Shown here one piece after another: positions 25,947-34,090 of a stretch of DNA of 64,000 bases. Source of the stretch: Streptomyces sp. NBC_00459 (GTDB lineage Bacteria; Actinomycetota; Actinomycetes; Streptomycetales; Streptomycetaceae); assembly GCF_036013955.1 (NCBI RefSeq), contig NZ_CP107903.1:2728001-2792000 (forward strand), in the 5' to 3' direction. Position numbers and translations under genes: made by a program. Positions within the stretch are counted from its first letter, which is position 1, and each line of letters opens with the position of its first letter. The notes beneath the pieces were generated by a model that saw nothing but the letters and a program-made list of their open reading frames with translations, made no database searches and was not told the DNA's origin.

Positions 25947-26180
25947 CCCTGGCCCACAACCGGGTTCACTCTTCGGCGGGCCCGCCGGCGCGCTGTCCCC
26001 CTCCGGCAGCGCGCCGCGGCCCGGCCGTCCTCCCGGCCATGTCGTGGTGACCATGTCGTGCGGAGGACTTGACTAACTGTGACCTGTCGCGTGGGCCGAA
26101 GGGGAGGAATCTTTAGGGGAGTCACCCTGATAGGGGAACTCCCCCGCGTCGGCCGTAGATATATGCGCGATATATGCGCC
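25947..26180. other. Intergenic region between convergent channel and exporter genes
   Basis: 234 bases without a gene. Near 26101-26170 it is poorer in GC than its surroundings, with ATCTTTAGGGGAGTCACCCTGATAGGGGAACTCCCC; the GGGGA.. and ..TCCCC blocks (26103-26148) can pair and may terminate one or both genes. Nothing else stands out. Confidence 0.45.
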
Positions 26181-27800
26181 TCAGATGTGCGCCGCGCCCG
26201 CGCCCGCCTCCGCGTTCTCGCCCCGCTTCGTCAGCAGCGCGACCAGGATCGCGACCACGGCCACGCCCGCCGCGACCAGACAGGCCAGGCTCATGCCGGA
26301 GATGAAGGTGTCGTGGGCGACCTTCGTGATCTGGGCGACGACCGTCTCCGGCGTGCCCTTCGCCACCGGCGGTACGCCGACCTGGACCGCTTCCGAGGCC
26401 TGCGCCTGCTGTTCCGGGGTGAGCTGCGGGAGGCCCGCCGCCGTCCAGTTGCCCGCGAGGTCGCTGTCGACCTTGGAGGCCATGACCGCGCCCAGGACCG
26501 CCGTACCGAGGCTGCCGCCGATCTGCATCGCCGCCTGCTGGAGGCCGCCGGCGACACCGGAGAGTTCCATGGGGGCGTTGCCGACGATGACCTCCGTCGC
26601 ACCGACCATGACGGGGGCGAGGCCGAGACCGAGCAGGGCGAACCAGACCGACATGATGCCGCTGCCGGTGTCCGTCTCCAGCGTGGACATGCCGAACATG
26701 GCGATCGCGACGCACGCCATGCCGCCCGCGAGCGGGATGCGCGGGCCCGTCTTGCTGATCATGGCGCCGGCCAGGGGCGAGCCGACGATCATCATCCCGG
26801 TGAGTGGGAGCAGGTGCAGACCCGCGTCGATCGGGCTCATACCGTGCACGTTCTGCAGGTAGAAGGTGACGAAGAAGAGGCCGCCCATGAAGGCGATGGC
26901 CATCAGGACCATCAGGACCACGCCCGCCGAGAGCGGGACCGAACGGAACAGGTTGAGCGGGATCAGCGGCTCCTTGACCTTCTGCTCCCAGAACGCGAAG
27001 AGCCCGAAGCCCGCCACCGCGACAAGCAGGAACAGCCAGGTCTTGCCGTCGCCCCAGCCCCACGCGGGTGCCTTGATGAGCGCCCACACCAGACAGAACA
27101 TCGCGCCGGAGAGCAGGGCGATACCGAGGAGGTCGAAGGAGCGCGGGGCGTTCTCGGCGCGGTGGTCGACCAGGATCACCAGGCCGATGACAAGGGCCAG
27201 GATGCCCACCGGCACGTTGATGAAGAACACCGACTGCCAGCTGACGTGCTCGACGAGCAGTCCGCCGAGGATCGGGCCGCCCGCGGTGGACGCACCGATG
27301 ACCATGCCCCAGATGCCGATGGCCATGTTCAGCTTGTCGGCGGGGAAGGTGGCGCGCAGCAGACCGAGCGCCGCCGGCATCAGCAGCGCGCCGAACAGCC
27401 CCTGGAACACCCGGAAGGTGACGACCAGGGCGATACTGCTGGACAGGCCGATGGCCGCCGACGCGGTGGCGAAGCCGACGATGCCGATGAGGAAGGTCTG
27501 CCGGTGCCCGAACCGGTCGCCGAGTTTGCCCGCTGTGATCAGCGTGACCGCGAGCGCGAGGAAGTAGCCGTTGGTGATCCACTGGACGTCGGCGAAACTC
27601 GCGCCCAGGTCCTTCTGGATGGCCGGGTTGGCGATGGCCACGATGGTGCCGTCGAGGGCCACCATCATGACCCCCACGGCCACGGATATCAGGGTCAGCC
27701 ACGGATGGCCGCGCAAGCCCTTGCCAGGCGTGTGTTGCGACGGAGCGGCCGGCGTTCCGTCCCCCGGCTCCGTCGTGTCGATGGTGGTCTGACTAGTCAT
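26181..27800 (-). CDS. DHA2-family multidrug exporter (MFS, 14 helices)
   Basis: Membrane protein of 539 residues. ISVAVGVMMVALDGTIVAIANPAIQKDL is helix 1 with the DHA2 motif D1, GKLGDRFGHRQTFLIG is motif A, and SWQSVFFINVPVG is the later conserved motif. The hydrophobic pattern gives 14 helices, as in proton-driven drug exporters such as EmrB/QacA. The large loop between helices 13 and 14 (GNWTAAGLPQLTPEQQ) is usual. The divergent TetR gene 136 bases away is its probable repressor. TAGCCT lies seven bases before the ATG with TTGTCA 18 bases further up, so the transcript may start at the ATG. Confidence 0.93.
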   Translation of the reverse strand: MTSQTTIDTTEPGDGTPAAPSQHTPGKGLRGHPWLTLISVAVGVMMVALDGTIVAIANPAIQKDLGASFADVQWITNGYFLALAVTLITAGKLGDRFGHRQTFLIGIVGFATASAAIGLSSSIALVVTFRVFQGLFGALLMPAALGLLRATFPADKLNMAIGIWGMVIGASTAGGPILGGLLVEHVSWQSVFFINVPVGILALVIGLVILVDHRAENAPRSFDLLGIALLSGAMFCLVWALIKAPAWGWGDGKTWLFLLVAVAGFGLFAFWEQKVKEPLIPLNLFRSVPLSAGVVLMVLMAIAFMGGLFFVTFYLQNVHGMSPIDAGLHLLPLTGMMIVGSPLAGAMISKTGPRIPLAGGMACVAIAMFGMSTLETDTGSGIMSVWFALLGLGLAPVMVGATEVIVGNAPMELSGVAGGLQQAAMQIGGSLGTAVLGAVMASKVDSDLAGNWTAAGLPQLTPEQQAQASEAVQVGVPPVAKGTPETVVAQITKVAHDTFISGMSLACLVAAGVAVVAILVALLTKRGENAEAGAGAAHI

Positions 27801-27936
27801 GCGTTCGAGGCTAGTGACAGCCACTGACAATTGACAAACGGGTTCACAAGTCGGTAACTGACACGTCACTCACCGAGAAGAAGCACGAAGAGAAGCAGAA
27901 GCAGCAGTACACGAGGAACGGAGAGGCCCGATCGTC
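27801..27936. promoter_or_regulatory. Divergent tetR-mfs promoter/operator region
   Basis: Minus strand: TTGTCA, 18 bases, TAGCCT, then seven bases to the exporter ATG. The zone holds repeated GACA/TGTC blocks (GTGACAGCCACTGACAATTG and AACTGACACGTCACT) that could form the TetR operator, although no single clean palindrome stands out. Nearer tetR is a purine-rich run of GAAGAAGC-like units (27876-27905) and the ribosome site GGAGAGG. Confidence 0.5.
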
Positions 27937-28605
27937 ATGAGCGCCGCCGAAACCGAGGTGGGTCCGGACTCCGGCCCCGGCCTGCGCGAGCGCAAGAAGC
28001 AGCGCACCCGGGACGCGCTGATGCGCGCCGCCCTCACCCTGTTCACCAGCAACGGGTACGAGCACACGACCGTCGACGAGATCGCCGACGCCGTCGAGGT
28101 CTCGCAGCGCACCTTCTTCCGCTACTTCGCCGGCAAGGAGGACGCCGCCTTCGCCGTACACCGCATCGCCGAGGCCCACTTCATCCAGGCGCTACGCGAA
28201 CGCCCGCCGCACGAGGCCCCCCTGGAGGCGCTGCGCCAGGCGGTGCTGGAGGGCTGGCACACGATCCACGAGGCCGTGGAGTCCGTCGTACCGGCGGAGT
28301 TGCAGATGCGTATGTACTACCTCGTCGAGTCGACGCCGACGCTGCTCGCCGCGCACATGCGCCGCTCCGCCGAGACGGAGGAGGCGGTGGCGCGGCTGAT
28401 CGCCGAGCGCGAGGGCGTCGACGTGGACCGCGACCTCCGGCCGCGGGTCGTGGTGGCCCTGTTCAGCGGGCTGATGCGGCTGACGGAACGACGGTGGGGC
28501 GCCGGGTCGGACATGAGCGTGGCCGCCATGCGCGAGCTGACCAGCACATATCTCGACGCGATGGGTCCGGCACTGGCGGGGAACTGGCGTACGGAACGGC
28601 CGTGA
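27937..28605 (+). CDS. TetR-family transcriptional regulator
   Basis: Protein of 222 residues. Helix-turn-helix at about 27-70: RERKKQRTRDALMRAALTLFTSNGYEHTTVDEIADAVEVSQRTFFRYFAGKEDAA, the standard TetR DNA-binding part with FFRYF in the recognition helix. The C-terminal ligand domain is of the broad TetR_C_17-like kind (WHTIHEAVESVVPAELQMRMYYLVESTP). It lies back to back with the DHA2 exporter, the classic local repressor layout, so its ligand is probably an exported compound. Confidence 0.93.
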   Translation: MSAAETEVGPDSGPGLRERKKQRTRDALMRAALTLFTSNGYEHTTVDEIADAVEVSQRTFFRYFAGKEDAAFAVHRIAEAHFIQALRERPPHEAPLEALRQAVLEGWHTIHEAVESVVPAELQMRMYYLVESTPTLLAAHMRRSAETEEAVARLIAEREGVDVDRDLRPRVVVALFSGLMRLTERRWGAGSDMSVAAMRELTSTYLDAMGPALAGNWRTERP

Positions 28606-28717
28606 CGCCCCGTACCGGCATACGTACGGAGTGACTTGACCAGCGTCGGTTATCGAAACGTGATCCCCGTCACTCGGTTACCGCGAGACCCTCTCGTTCT
28701 CCTAGTGTGTCCTTTCA

Positions 28718-29962
28718 GTGACTTCCTTCGACACCTCCCCGCAACTGAACGTCTGGCGCGCACTGCTCGCGCTGGCCGTGGTCTTCGTGATGCTCGCGAC
28801 GACCGGCTGGACCGCGGTCCGCAGCCATCGCACGCCTTCGCCGCTCCAGGCGTCGCTCTCCGCGTGGGAGCACGGACGGATCGGCGGTCACGCGCTGCCC
28901 GACCCGGACGAGGCGCCCGCCCGGCTGGCCCGGTTCTTCGCCTCGCTCACCGACCGCCAGCGCGACCGGCTCGTCCGCCGCTACCCCCTGGCGCTCGGCA
29001 ACATGAACGGTGCTCCCGTCGTACTGCGCTATCGCGCCAACCGTGTCGCGCTGTACACGGCCCGTGAGACCGAGCGGGTGCGTATGCACGACGACCGGCT
29101 GTCGGCCGTCGGCCAGTACGCCGCGGGGCGGCGCATGCACCGCTACGACGCGCTGCTGGAGAGCGGCCGCCAGATCCTGGCGTTCGACCCCGAGGGCTCG
29201 GGCCGTGTCGCCGAGGTCTTCGGCGACCTCGACAAGGCGCAGCGCGTCTCGGTCGTGGTCCCCGGCGTGGACACCGACCTCCTCACCTTCCAGCGCACCA
29301 ACCGCAAGTACTCGGCGCCCGTCGGCATGGCCTCGGCGCTGTACCGCGCCGAGTGGGAGGCGAGCCCCACGACGCGTACCGCCGTGATCGCCTGGGCCGA
29401 CTACACCGCGCCCAACGGGCTCGGTATGGACGCGGCCACCGCGATGCGCGCCAACTCCGGGGCGCTGCGGCTGAACGCGCTGGTGCGCGGGCTGCCCGGC
29501 CGGGCGCCGGTCGCGCTGTACTGCCACAGCTACGGCTCGGTGGTGTGCGGTGTCGCCGCGCACACGCTGCCGCGCCGGGTGACCGACATCGCGGTGGCCG
29601 GCAGCCCCGGCATGCGGGTCGAGAACGCGGCGGGGCTGCACACCGACGCCCGGGTGTGGTCGATGCGGGACTCCGACGACTGGATCCAGGACGTGCCGTA
29701 TCTGGAGGTCGGCGGCCTCGGACACGGCGCGGATCCGGTGTCGTCGGCGTTCGGCGCGCGCGTGCTGTCCGCGCGGGGCGCGAAAGGGCACGGCGGCTAC
29801 TTCGAGCCGGGTACGGAGAGTCTGCACAACTTCGCGGAGATCGGCGTCGGCGCGTTCGGCGCCGTGCGGTGCGCTCGGCGGGATCAGAACGATCAGCGGG
29901 ACCGCAAGGATGACGTGTGTCTGAAGGGTTTGCCCGACGGGGCTATGGCCGGACGCGCGTAG
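28718..29962 (+). CDS. DUF1023 alpha/beta hydrolase, membrane-anchored
   Basis: Protein of 414 residues. One N-terminal hydrophobic helix (VWRALLALAVVFVMLATTGWTAV) anchors or exports it. The hydrolase domain shows VSVVVPGVDTDLLTFQ as the oxyanion strand and ALYCHSYGSVVCG with nucleophile Ser 271 in an HSYGS elbow; DSDDWIQDVP and HGGYFEPGTESLHN supply the candidate acid and histidine. Esterase or lipase activity is likely but the substrate is unknown. The GTG at 28718 lacks a ribosome site and lies nine bases after TAGTGT. Confidence 0.83.
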   Translation: MTSFDTSPQLNVWRALLALAVVFVMLATTGWTAVRSHRTPSPLQASLSAWEHGRIGGHALPDPDEAPARLARFFASLTDRQRDRLVRRYPLALGNMNGAPVVLRYRANRVALYTARETERVRMHDDRLSAVGQYAAGRRMHRYDALLESGRQILAFDPEGSGRVAEVFGDLDKAQRVSVVVPGVDTDLLTFQRTNRKYSAPVGMASALYRAEWEASPTTRTAVIAWADYTAPNGLGMDAATAMRANSGALRLNALVRGLPGRAPVALYCHSYGSVVCGVAAHTLPRRVTDIAVAGSPGMRVENAAGLHTDARVWSMRDSDDWIQDVPYLEVGGLGHGADPVSSAFGARVLSARGAKGHGGYFEPGTESLHNFAEIGVGAFGAVRCARRDQNDQRDRKDDVCLKGLPDGAMAGRA

Positions 29963-29999
29963 AGGACGCAGAATTCACGGTGTGCCTGGGGAGGGGACT

Positions 30000-30878
30000 A
30001 TGAAGCTCGCGCCGCATACGATGAGCCGCATGGGTGACGTACTGGCCGGATTGCATGCCGCCTGGGAGTTCGAGTCCGACTCCGTGCTCATCCGCTTCGA
30101 ACGGGGCATCCGCACGCCGAAGCTGTTCCAGGCGCTCGGCGAACGCCGTATCCCCCTGGAGGCGATCGCGGGGGTGACACTGACCCCGGGCAAGCGCGGA
30201 ACGGTGGTTCTGCGTGCCGAACCCCGCCCGGGCGCCGACCCGTTGATGGAGGCGGCCGACGGCCAGCTCAAGGAGGCCTGCGATCCGTACCGGCTGGTGC
30301 TGCCGGCCGAGCGGGAGACGCTCGCCGAGTACTACGCGGACGAACTGCGCGGCCAGCTGACCCAACAGGGGCCCGCTGAAAGGTTCCTGGTGGATGCGCC
30401 CGAGGTGCCGCGGGCGTTCAAGGCGTACGACGCGAAGGCGTCCTTCGACGGGCGGGCCGTCTCCTTCCGGTGGTTCTGGACGGGCGCGTCGTCGGCGAAG
30501 TGGAAGGCCGGCGACCAGACGTTTCCGGTCGCCGACCTGAGCGGGGTGGAGTGGCGGTCCCCCGAGGTGTTCGAGGGTCATCTGCGACTGCTGAGGCGTA
30601 CCGATTCTTCTGTCACACCGGTCGACCAGGACCCCGCGTCCGTGGTGTTCGGGCTGGGGTACGGGCCTGTGCACGAGTCGTTGCCGTTCGCGGCGGCGGT
30701 GTTGGCGGCGGTTCGGCGTTCCTCCGGAGGTTCGGCGGTGGTCGGCGTGAACTCCGGTCGGCGTGATCCTGCGGATGTCGCCGAACGGATTCGGCATCTT
30801 GGGGAGTTGCACGAGGCCGGGTTGGTTACGGACGAGGAGTTCTCGGTCAAGAAGGCTGAGTTGTTGGCGGAGTTGTAG
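30000..30878 (+). CDS. DUF4429 protein with C-terminal SHOCT domain
   Basis: Protein of 292 residues. Two copies of a pleckstrin-like DUF4429 fold are suggested: WEFESDSVLIRFERG...IPLEAIAGVTLTPGKRGTVVLRAE and later KASFDGRAVSFRWFWTG...FPVADLSGVEWRSPEVFEGHLRL. The end RIRHLGELHEAGLVTDEEFSVKKAELLAEL is a SHOCT motif, a short helical pair that probably mediates oligomer or membrane contact. GGGGAGGGG precedes ATG 30000 by a few bases; other ATGs at 30021 and 30030 are less well placed. Function unknown. Confidence 0.85.
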   Translation: MKLAPHTMSRMGDVLAGLHAAWEFESDSVLIRFERGIRTPKLFQALGERRIPLEAIAGVTLTPGKRGTVVLRAEPRPGADPLMEAADGQLKEACDPYRLVLPAERETLAEYYADELRGQLTQQGPAERFLVDAPEVPRAFKAYDAKASFDGRAVSFRWFWTGASSAKWKAGDQTFPVADLSGVEWRSPEVFEGHLRLLRRTDSSVTPVDQDPASVVFGLGYGPVHESLPFAAAVLAAVRRSSGGSAVVGVNSGRRDPADVAERIRHLGELHEAGLVTDEEFSVKKAELLAEL

Positions 30879-30908
30879 CGCCTGTGGGGGGGGTGGGTTC
30901 GGCGTGTT

Positions 30909-30960
30909 CGGCGGCTGCGGGCTCGTCGTGGCTTGTCGCGCAGTTCCCCGCGCCCCTGAA
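30909..30960 (+). repeat. Dispersed repeat A, copy 5
   Basis: GGCGGCTGCGGGCTCGTCGT, GGCTTGTCGCGCAGTTCCCC and GCGCCCCTGAA: the cleanest copy in the window, between the convergent DUF4429 and aldo/keto reductase genes. Confidence 0.85.
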
Positions 30961-30980
30961 AACACACCGGTCCCGCGCCT

Positions 30981-32015
30981 CTAGGGGGTTTCCCTGGCCG
31001 CCGATGTGAACGTCATGTCGGCGTAGCGGGCCCCCGCGACCTGCGCCGCGATGGGTTCCAGCTGAGCCATGTCCTTCTCGCCCAGCACGATGCGGGTCGC
31101 CGCCGTGTTCTCCTCCACCCTCGTCCTCCTGCGGGTGCCCGGGATCGGGACGACCGGGAGGTCGTGGATGGTCGCCTGCTGCTGGACCCAGGCCAGGGCG
31201 ATCTGGCCGACGGAGGCGCCGTGGGCTTCCGCGACCGTCCTGATGGGGTCCAACAGGGCGGCGTTCGCTGTGGCGTTGGTGCCCGTGAAGCGGGGCTGCG
31301 TACGGCGGTAGTCGTCCGCGGTCAGTTCCTGGTCGGCGTCGGTGAAGGAGCCGGTCAGGAAGCCTCGGCCGAGCGGGGAGTACGGGACCAGGGTGACGCC
31401 CAGTTCGCGGGCCACCGGGACCACGCCCGCCTCGATGTCCCGGCTGAACAGGGACCACTCCGACTGGAGGGCGGCGATCGGGTGCACGGCCTGGGCCGCG
31501 CGCAGCTCCGGGCCCGTGACCTCGCTCAGGCCCAGCTGCTTGACCTTGCCCTCGCGCACCAGCTCGGCCATGACCCCGACCGACTCCTCGATCGGGACGT
31601 TCACATCGCGCCGGTGCATGTAGTAGAGGTCGATGACGTCCAGGTCGAGGCGCTTGAGGCTGGCCTCGACGGCCTGGCGTATGTAGGGGGCGTCGTTGCG
31701 GATGATCCGCCGGGTCGGCTCGCCGGGCGGGATCGCCAGGGCGAACTTCGTCGCGACGACGACCTCGTCGCGGTGGGCCCGGAAGAACGGGGACAGGAAA
31801 CGTTCGTTCTCCCCGTCCGCGTAGGCGTCCGCGGTGTCGTAGAGGGTCACGCCCAGTTCGAGTGCGCGTTCCAGCGTGGCGCGGGCCTCGTCGGCGTCCG
31901 TGGGGCCGTACGCGAAGCTCATGCCCATGCAGCCGAGGCCCTGCACGCCGACCTCGGGGCCGCCGGTGCCCAGCGGGGCCGTGGTGAGCCTGCCGGCGGT
32001 GTCGTCGTTCGTCAT
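30981..32015 (-). CDS. Aldo/keto reductase
   Basis: NADPH-dependent (alpha/beta)8 barrel oxidoreductase of 344 residues. The catalytic tetrad is visible: Asp and Tyr in LYDTADAYADGENE, Lys in VVVATKFAL and His in DLYYMHRRD. LVPYSPLGRGFLTG and PIPGTRRRTRVEEN bind the cofactor. It resembles AKR13/yakC-like enzymes that reduce aldehydes. The ATG overlaps the stop of the merR gene by four bases, so the two form a coupled operon controlled by the operator at 32532-32562. Confidence 0.93.
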   Translation of the reverse strand: MTNDDTAGRLTTAPLGTGGPEVGVQGLGCMGMSFAYGPTDADEARATLERALELGVTLYDTADAYADGENERFLSPFFRAHRDEVVVATKFALAIPPGEPTRRIIRNDAPYIRQAVEASLKRLDLDVIDLYYMHRRDVNVPIEESVGVMAELVREGKVKQLGLSEVTGPELRAAQAVHPIAALQSEWSLFSRDIEAGVVPVARELGVTLVPYSPLGRGFLTGSFTDADQELTADDYRRTQPRFTGTNATANAALLDPIRTVAEAHGASVGQIALAWVQQQATIHDLPVVPIPGTRRRTRVEENTAATRIVLGEKDMAQLEPIAAQVAGARYADMTFTSAARETP

Positions 32016-32524
32016 CGAGCCCTCTCCATCTCACGGACGACGCGGACAAGGCCCGCGTCCTGGTCCGCTTCCGCGTAGAAACTGATCTTCCGGTCGAGTA
32101 CCGCGAGCGTGTCCTGGAGTTCGGCGATCCGGTCCAGGACGGCCCGGCGGGTCGATTCGAGCAGTTCGAACCGCTCGCCGTACGTGTGGTCGCCCTCGCG
32201 CACGAGTTCGGCGTACCGCACCATGTCCGCGACCGGCATCCCGGTGAGCCGTAGCTTGCCGACGAGGTCGAGCCAGTCGAGGTCGCGGTTGCTGTAGCGG
32301 CGCTGGCCGGTGTGCGAACGATCGATGTGCGGCATCAGCCCGATGCGCTCGTACCAGCGCAGGGTGTGCGCGGTCAGCCCGGTGAAGACGACGACCTCGC
32401 TGATCGTGTAGTGGTCCTGTCCGTCCGGGCGCCGGTCGGGCCGCCGCGGCCCCGCGCAGCCGTCGGCCGTGGCGGGATCCGTCGTGGTGTCCGTGGTGGG
32501 GTCTGTGGTCTCCAGCACCGTCAT
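32012..32524 (-). CDS. MerR-family transcriptional regulator
   Basis: Protein of 170 residues. A Thr/Asp/Pro-rich N-terminal extension precedes the MerR helix-turn-helix YTISEVVVFTGLTAHTLRWYERIGLMPHIDRSHTGQRRYSNRDLDWLDLVGKLR at about 37-90, then a helical dimerisation part. No cysteine cluster is seen, so an organic or redox signal rather than a metal is likely. It heads the operon with the aldo/keto reductase and its own promoter carries a MerR-type operator. Start ATG 32524 follows GTGGGGGTC; an ATG nine bases further up is possible. Confidence 0.93.
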   Translation of the reverse strand: MTVLETTDPTTDTTTDPATADGCAGPRRPDRRPDGQDHYTISEVVVFTGLTAHTLRWYERIGLMPHIDRSHTGQRRYSNRDLDWLDLVGKLRLTGMPVADMVRYAELVREGDHTYGERFELLESTRRAVLDRIAELQDTLAVLDRKISFYAEADQDAGLVRVVREMERAR

Positions 32525-32531
32525 GACCCCC

Positions 32532-32562
32532 ACGCTAAAACCTTGGAGTGCACTCCAAGCAA
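32532..32562 (-). promoter_or_regulatory. MerR-type promoter with 19-base spacer and palindrome
   Basis: On the minus strand TTGCTT (32557-32562), a spacer of 19 bases, then TAGCGT (32532-32537). A perfect 18-base palindrome CTTGGAGTGCACTCCAAG (32542-32559) fills the spacer. The overlong spacer with a centred dyad is the hallmark of promoters activated by MerR proteins through DNA twisting. The merR ATG is eight bases past the -10 box, so the message has almost no leader. Confidence 0.88.
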
Positions 32563-32619
32563 GCGGATACCGCGATATTGCGGAGACTTGGCCGGTGCAC
32601 GCTCATTACCGTACGGATC

Positions 32620-33090
32620 ATGACTCTCGTACGCCGTGCCCAGCCCGAGGATGCCGGAGAGCTGCTGCGACTGCGCCAGGTGATGATCGACTCGATGTCC
32701 GGTGCGGACACCGACACGGGCTGGCAGTCGGCGTCCCTGGCCACCGTGACCGCGAGGCTCGCCGATCCGGCCGGGGGCTTCGCCGCGTTCGTGGTCGACC
32801 ATCCGGAGCGGTCCGGCTCGCTGGCCGCGCTGGTCGTGGGGACCGTCGAGTACCGGATCGGGCGGGCGGGCAATCCGCACGGGCGGATCGGGTACGTCTT
32901 CAGTGTCGCCACCGATCCGGACGCGCGCCGCCGCGGATACGCGCGAGCCTGCATGGAGGCGTTGGTGGACTGGTTCCGGGAGCAGGACGTCGGCCAGATC
33001 GACCTCACCGCCTCCGCGGACGCGGTTCCGCTGTACGCGTCGCTGGGCTTCGTCCGGCAACCCGACCCCTTGATGCGGCTCCGGTTCTGA
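32620..33090 (+). CDS. GNAT-family N-acetyltransferase
   Basis: Protein of 156 residues. The acetyl-CoA site reads VFSVATDPDARRRGYARACMEALVDWF (motif A, R-R-G-Y/A), followed by IDLTASADAVPLYASLGFVRQPDPLMRLRF (motif B). It transfers an acetyl group from acetyl-CoA to an unknown amine. ATG 32620 lies seven bases after TACCGT (32607-32612), consistent with a leaderless mRNA; an upstream ATG at 32548 falls inside the merR operator and is unlikely. Divergent from merR. Confidence 0.9.
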   Translation: MTLVRRAQPEDAGELLRLRQVMIDSMSGADTDTGWQSASLATVTARLADPAGGFAAFVVDHPERSGSLAALVVGTVEYRIGRAGNPHGRIGYVFSVATDPDARRRGYARACMEALVDWFREQDVGQIDLTASADAVPLYASLGFVRQPDPLMRLRF

Positions 33091-33109
33091 GGCTCCTAAG
33101 CTCGACGGC

Positions 33110-33949
33110 ATGTCGTCGAAGTCGTTGTCGCCGTTGAAGAGCCTCGCGCTGATCGAGAACTGGCCCGTGCCCACCGCCGCCGCTGCCGTCGTTCGGGCGG
33201 ACGGTGCCGTTCTCGGCGGCCACGGCCCCCTCGACCACCGGTTCCCGCTCGCCTCGGTCACCAAGCCGCTCGCCGCGTACGCCGCCCTCGTCGCGTACGA
33301 GGAGGGCGCCATCGAGCTCGACGAGCCGGCCGGGCCGCCCGGATCGACGGTCCGCCATCTCCTCGCGCACACCTCGGGCCTCGCCTTCGACGAGCACCGG
33401 GTGACGGCTCCGCCCGGGGAGCGGCGGCTGTACTCCAACGCCGGGTTCGAGGTGCTGGGGGATCACGTGGCGAAGGCGACGGAGATCCCGTTCGCGGAGT
33501 ATGCGCGGCAGGCGGTGCTGGAGCCGCTCGGGATGACGTCGACGGGGGTGGAGGGCTCACCCGCGAAGGACGGCGTGTCGACCGTCGAGGACCTGGTGCG
33601 GTTCGCCGCCGAGGTACAGGCTCCCCGGCTGCTCGATCCGCGTACGGTCGCGGAGGCGATGACCGTGCAGTACCCGGGGACGAAGGGTGTCCTGCCGGGG
33701 TACGGGCATCAGAACCCCAACGACTGGGGGCTCGGGTTCGAGATCCGGGGCGCGAAGTCGCCGCACTGGACGGGGAGTTCGTCGTCGGCGCGGACGTTCG
33801 GGCACTTCGGGCAGTCCGGTACGTTCCTCTGGGTCGATCCGGTGGCAGGGGTGGCGTGTGTCGCACTGACCGATCGGGCGTTCGGGGCGTGGGCGGTGGA
33901 GGTCTGGCCGGGGTTCACGGATGCGGTGCTGGCGGAGGTGCGGGGCTGA
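33110..33949 (+). CDS. Serine hydrolase of the class C beta-lactamase / DD-peptidase fold
   Basis: Cytosolic protein of 279 residues without a signal peptide. SxxK is FPLASVTKPLAAY (Ser 49, Lys 52), the second motif is RLYSNAGFEVLG (Y-S-N) and the third GHFGQSGTFLWVDP (H-F-G). All three motifs are intact, so it should be an active esterase, beta-lactamase-like enzyme or peptidase; lack of export argues against a cell-wall target. TAAGCT lies seven bases before the ATG, again with no ribosome site. Twenty bases separate it from the GNAT gene. Confidence 0.88.
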   Translation: MSSKSLSPLKSLALIENWPVPTAAAAVVRADGAVLGGHGPLDHRFPLASVTKPLAAYAALVAYEEGAIELDEPAGPPGSTVRHLLAHTSGLAFDEHRVTAPPGERRLYSNAGFEVLGDHVAKATEIPFAEYARQAVLEPLGMTSTGVEGSPAKDGVSTVEDLVRFAAEVQAPRLLDPRTVAEAMTVQYPGTKGVLPGYGHQNPNDWGLGFEIRGAKSPHWTGSSSSARTFGHFGQSGTFLWVDPVAGVACVALTDRAFGAWAVEVWPGFTDAVLAEVRG

Positions 33950-33984
33950 GGCCGGCGGTTTTCGCCCCCGCCGCCCCTACCCGT

Positions 33985-34085
33985 CCCATCCCTGGGGCTG
34001 CGCCCCCAGACCCCGCTGTCGGCCCTGAAGGGGCCTCGTCCTCGAACTCCCCCAGAGGGGGGACCCCCAGACGGGCTGAAATGCC
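33985..34085 (+). repeat. Dispersed repeat B, copy 2
   Basis: TGGGGCTGCGCCCCCAGACC, CCGCTGTCGGCCCTGAAGGG, GCCTCGTCCTCGAACTCCCC and GACGGGCTGAA. GGGGCTGCGCCCC and CCCCCAGAGGGGGG form hairpins. It fills the space between the convergent serine hydrolase and pirin genes and may serve as their terminator. Confidence 0.8.
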
Positions 34086-34090
34086 CCCGC

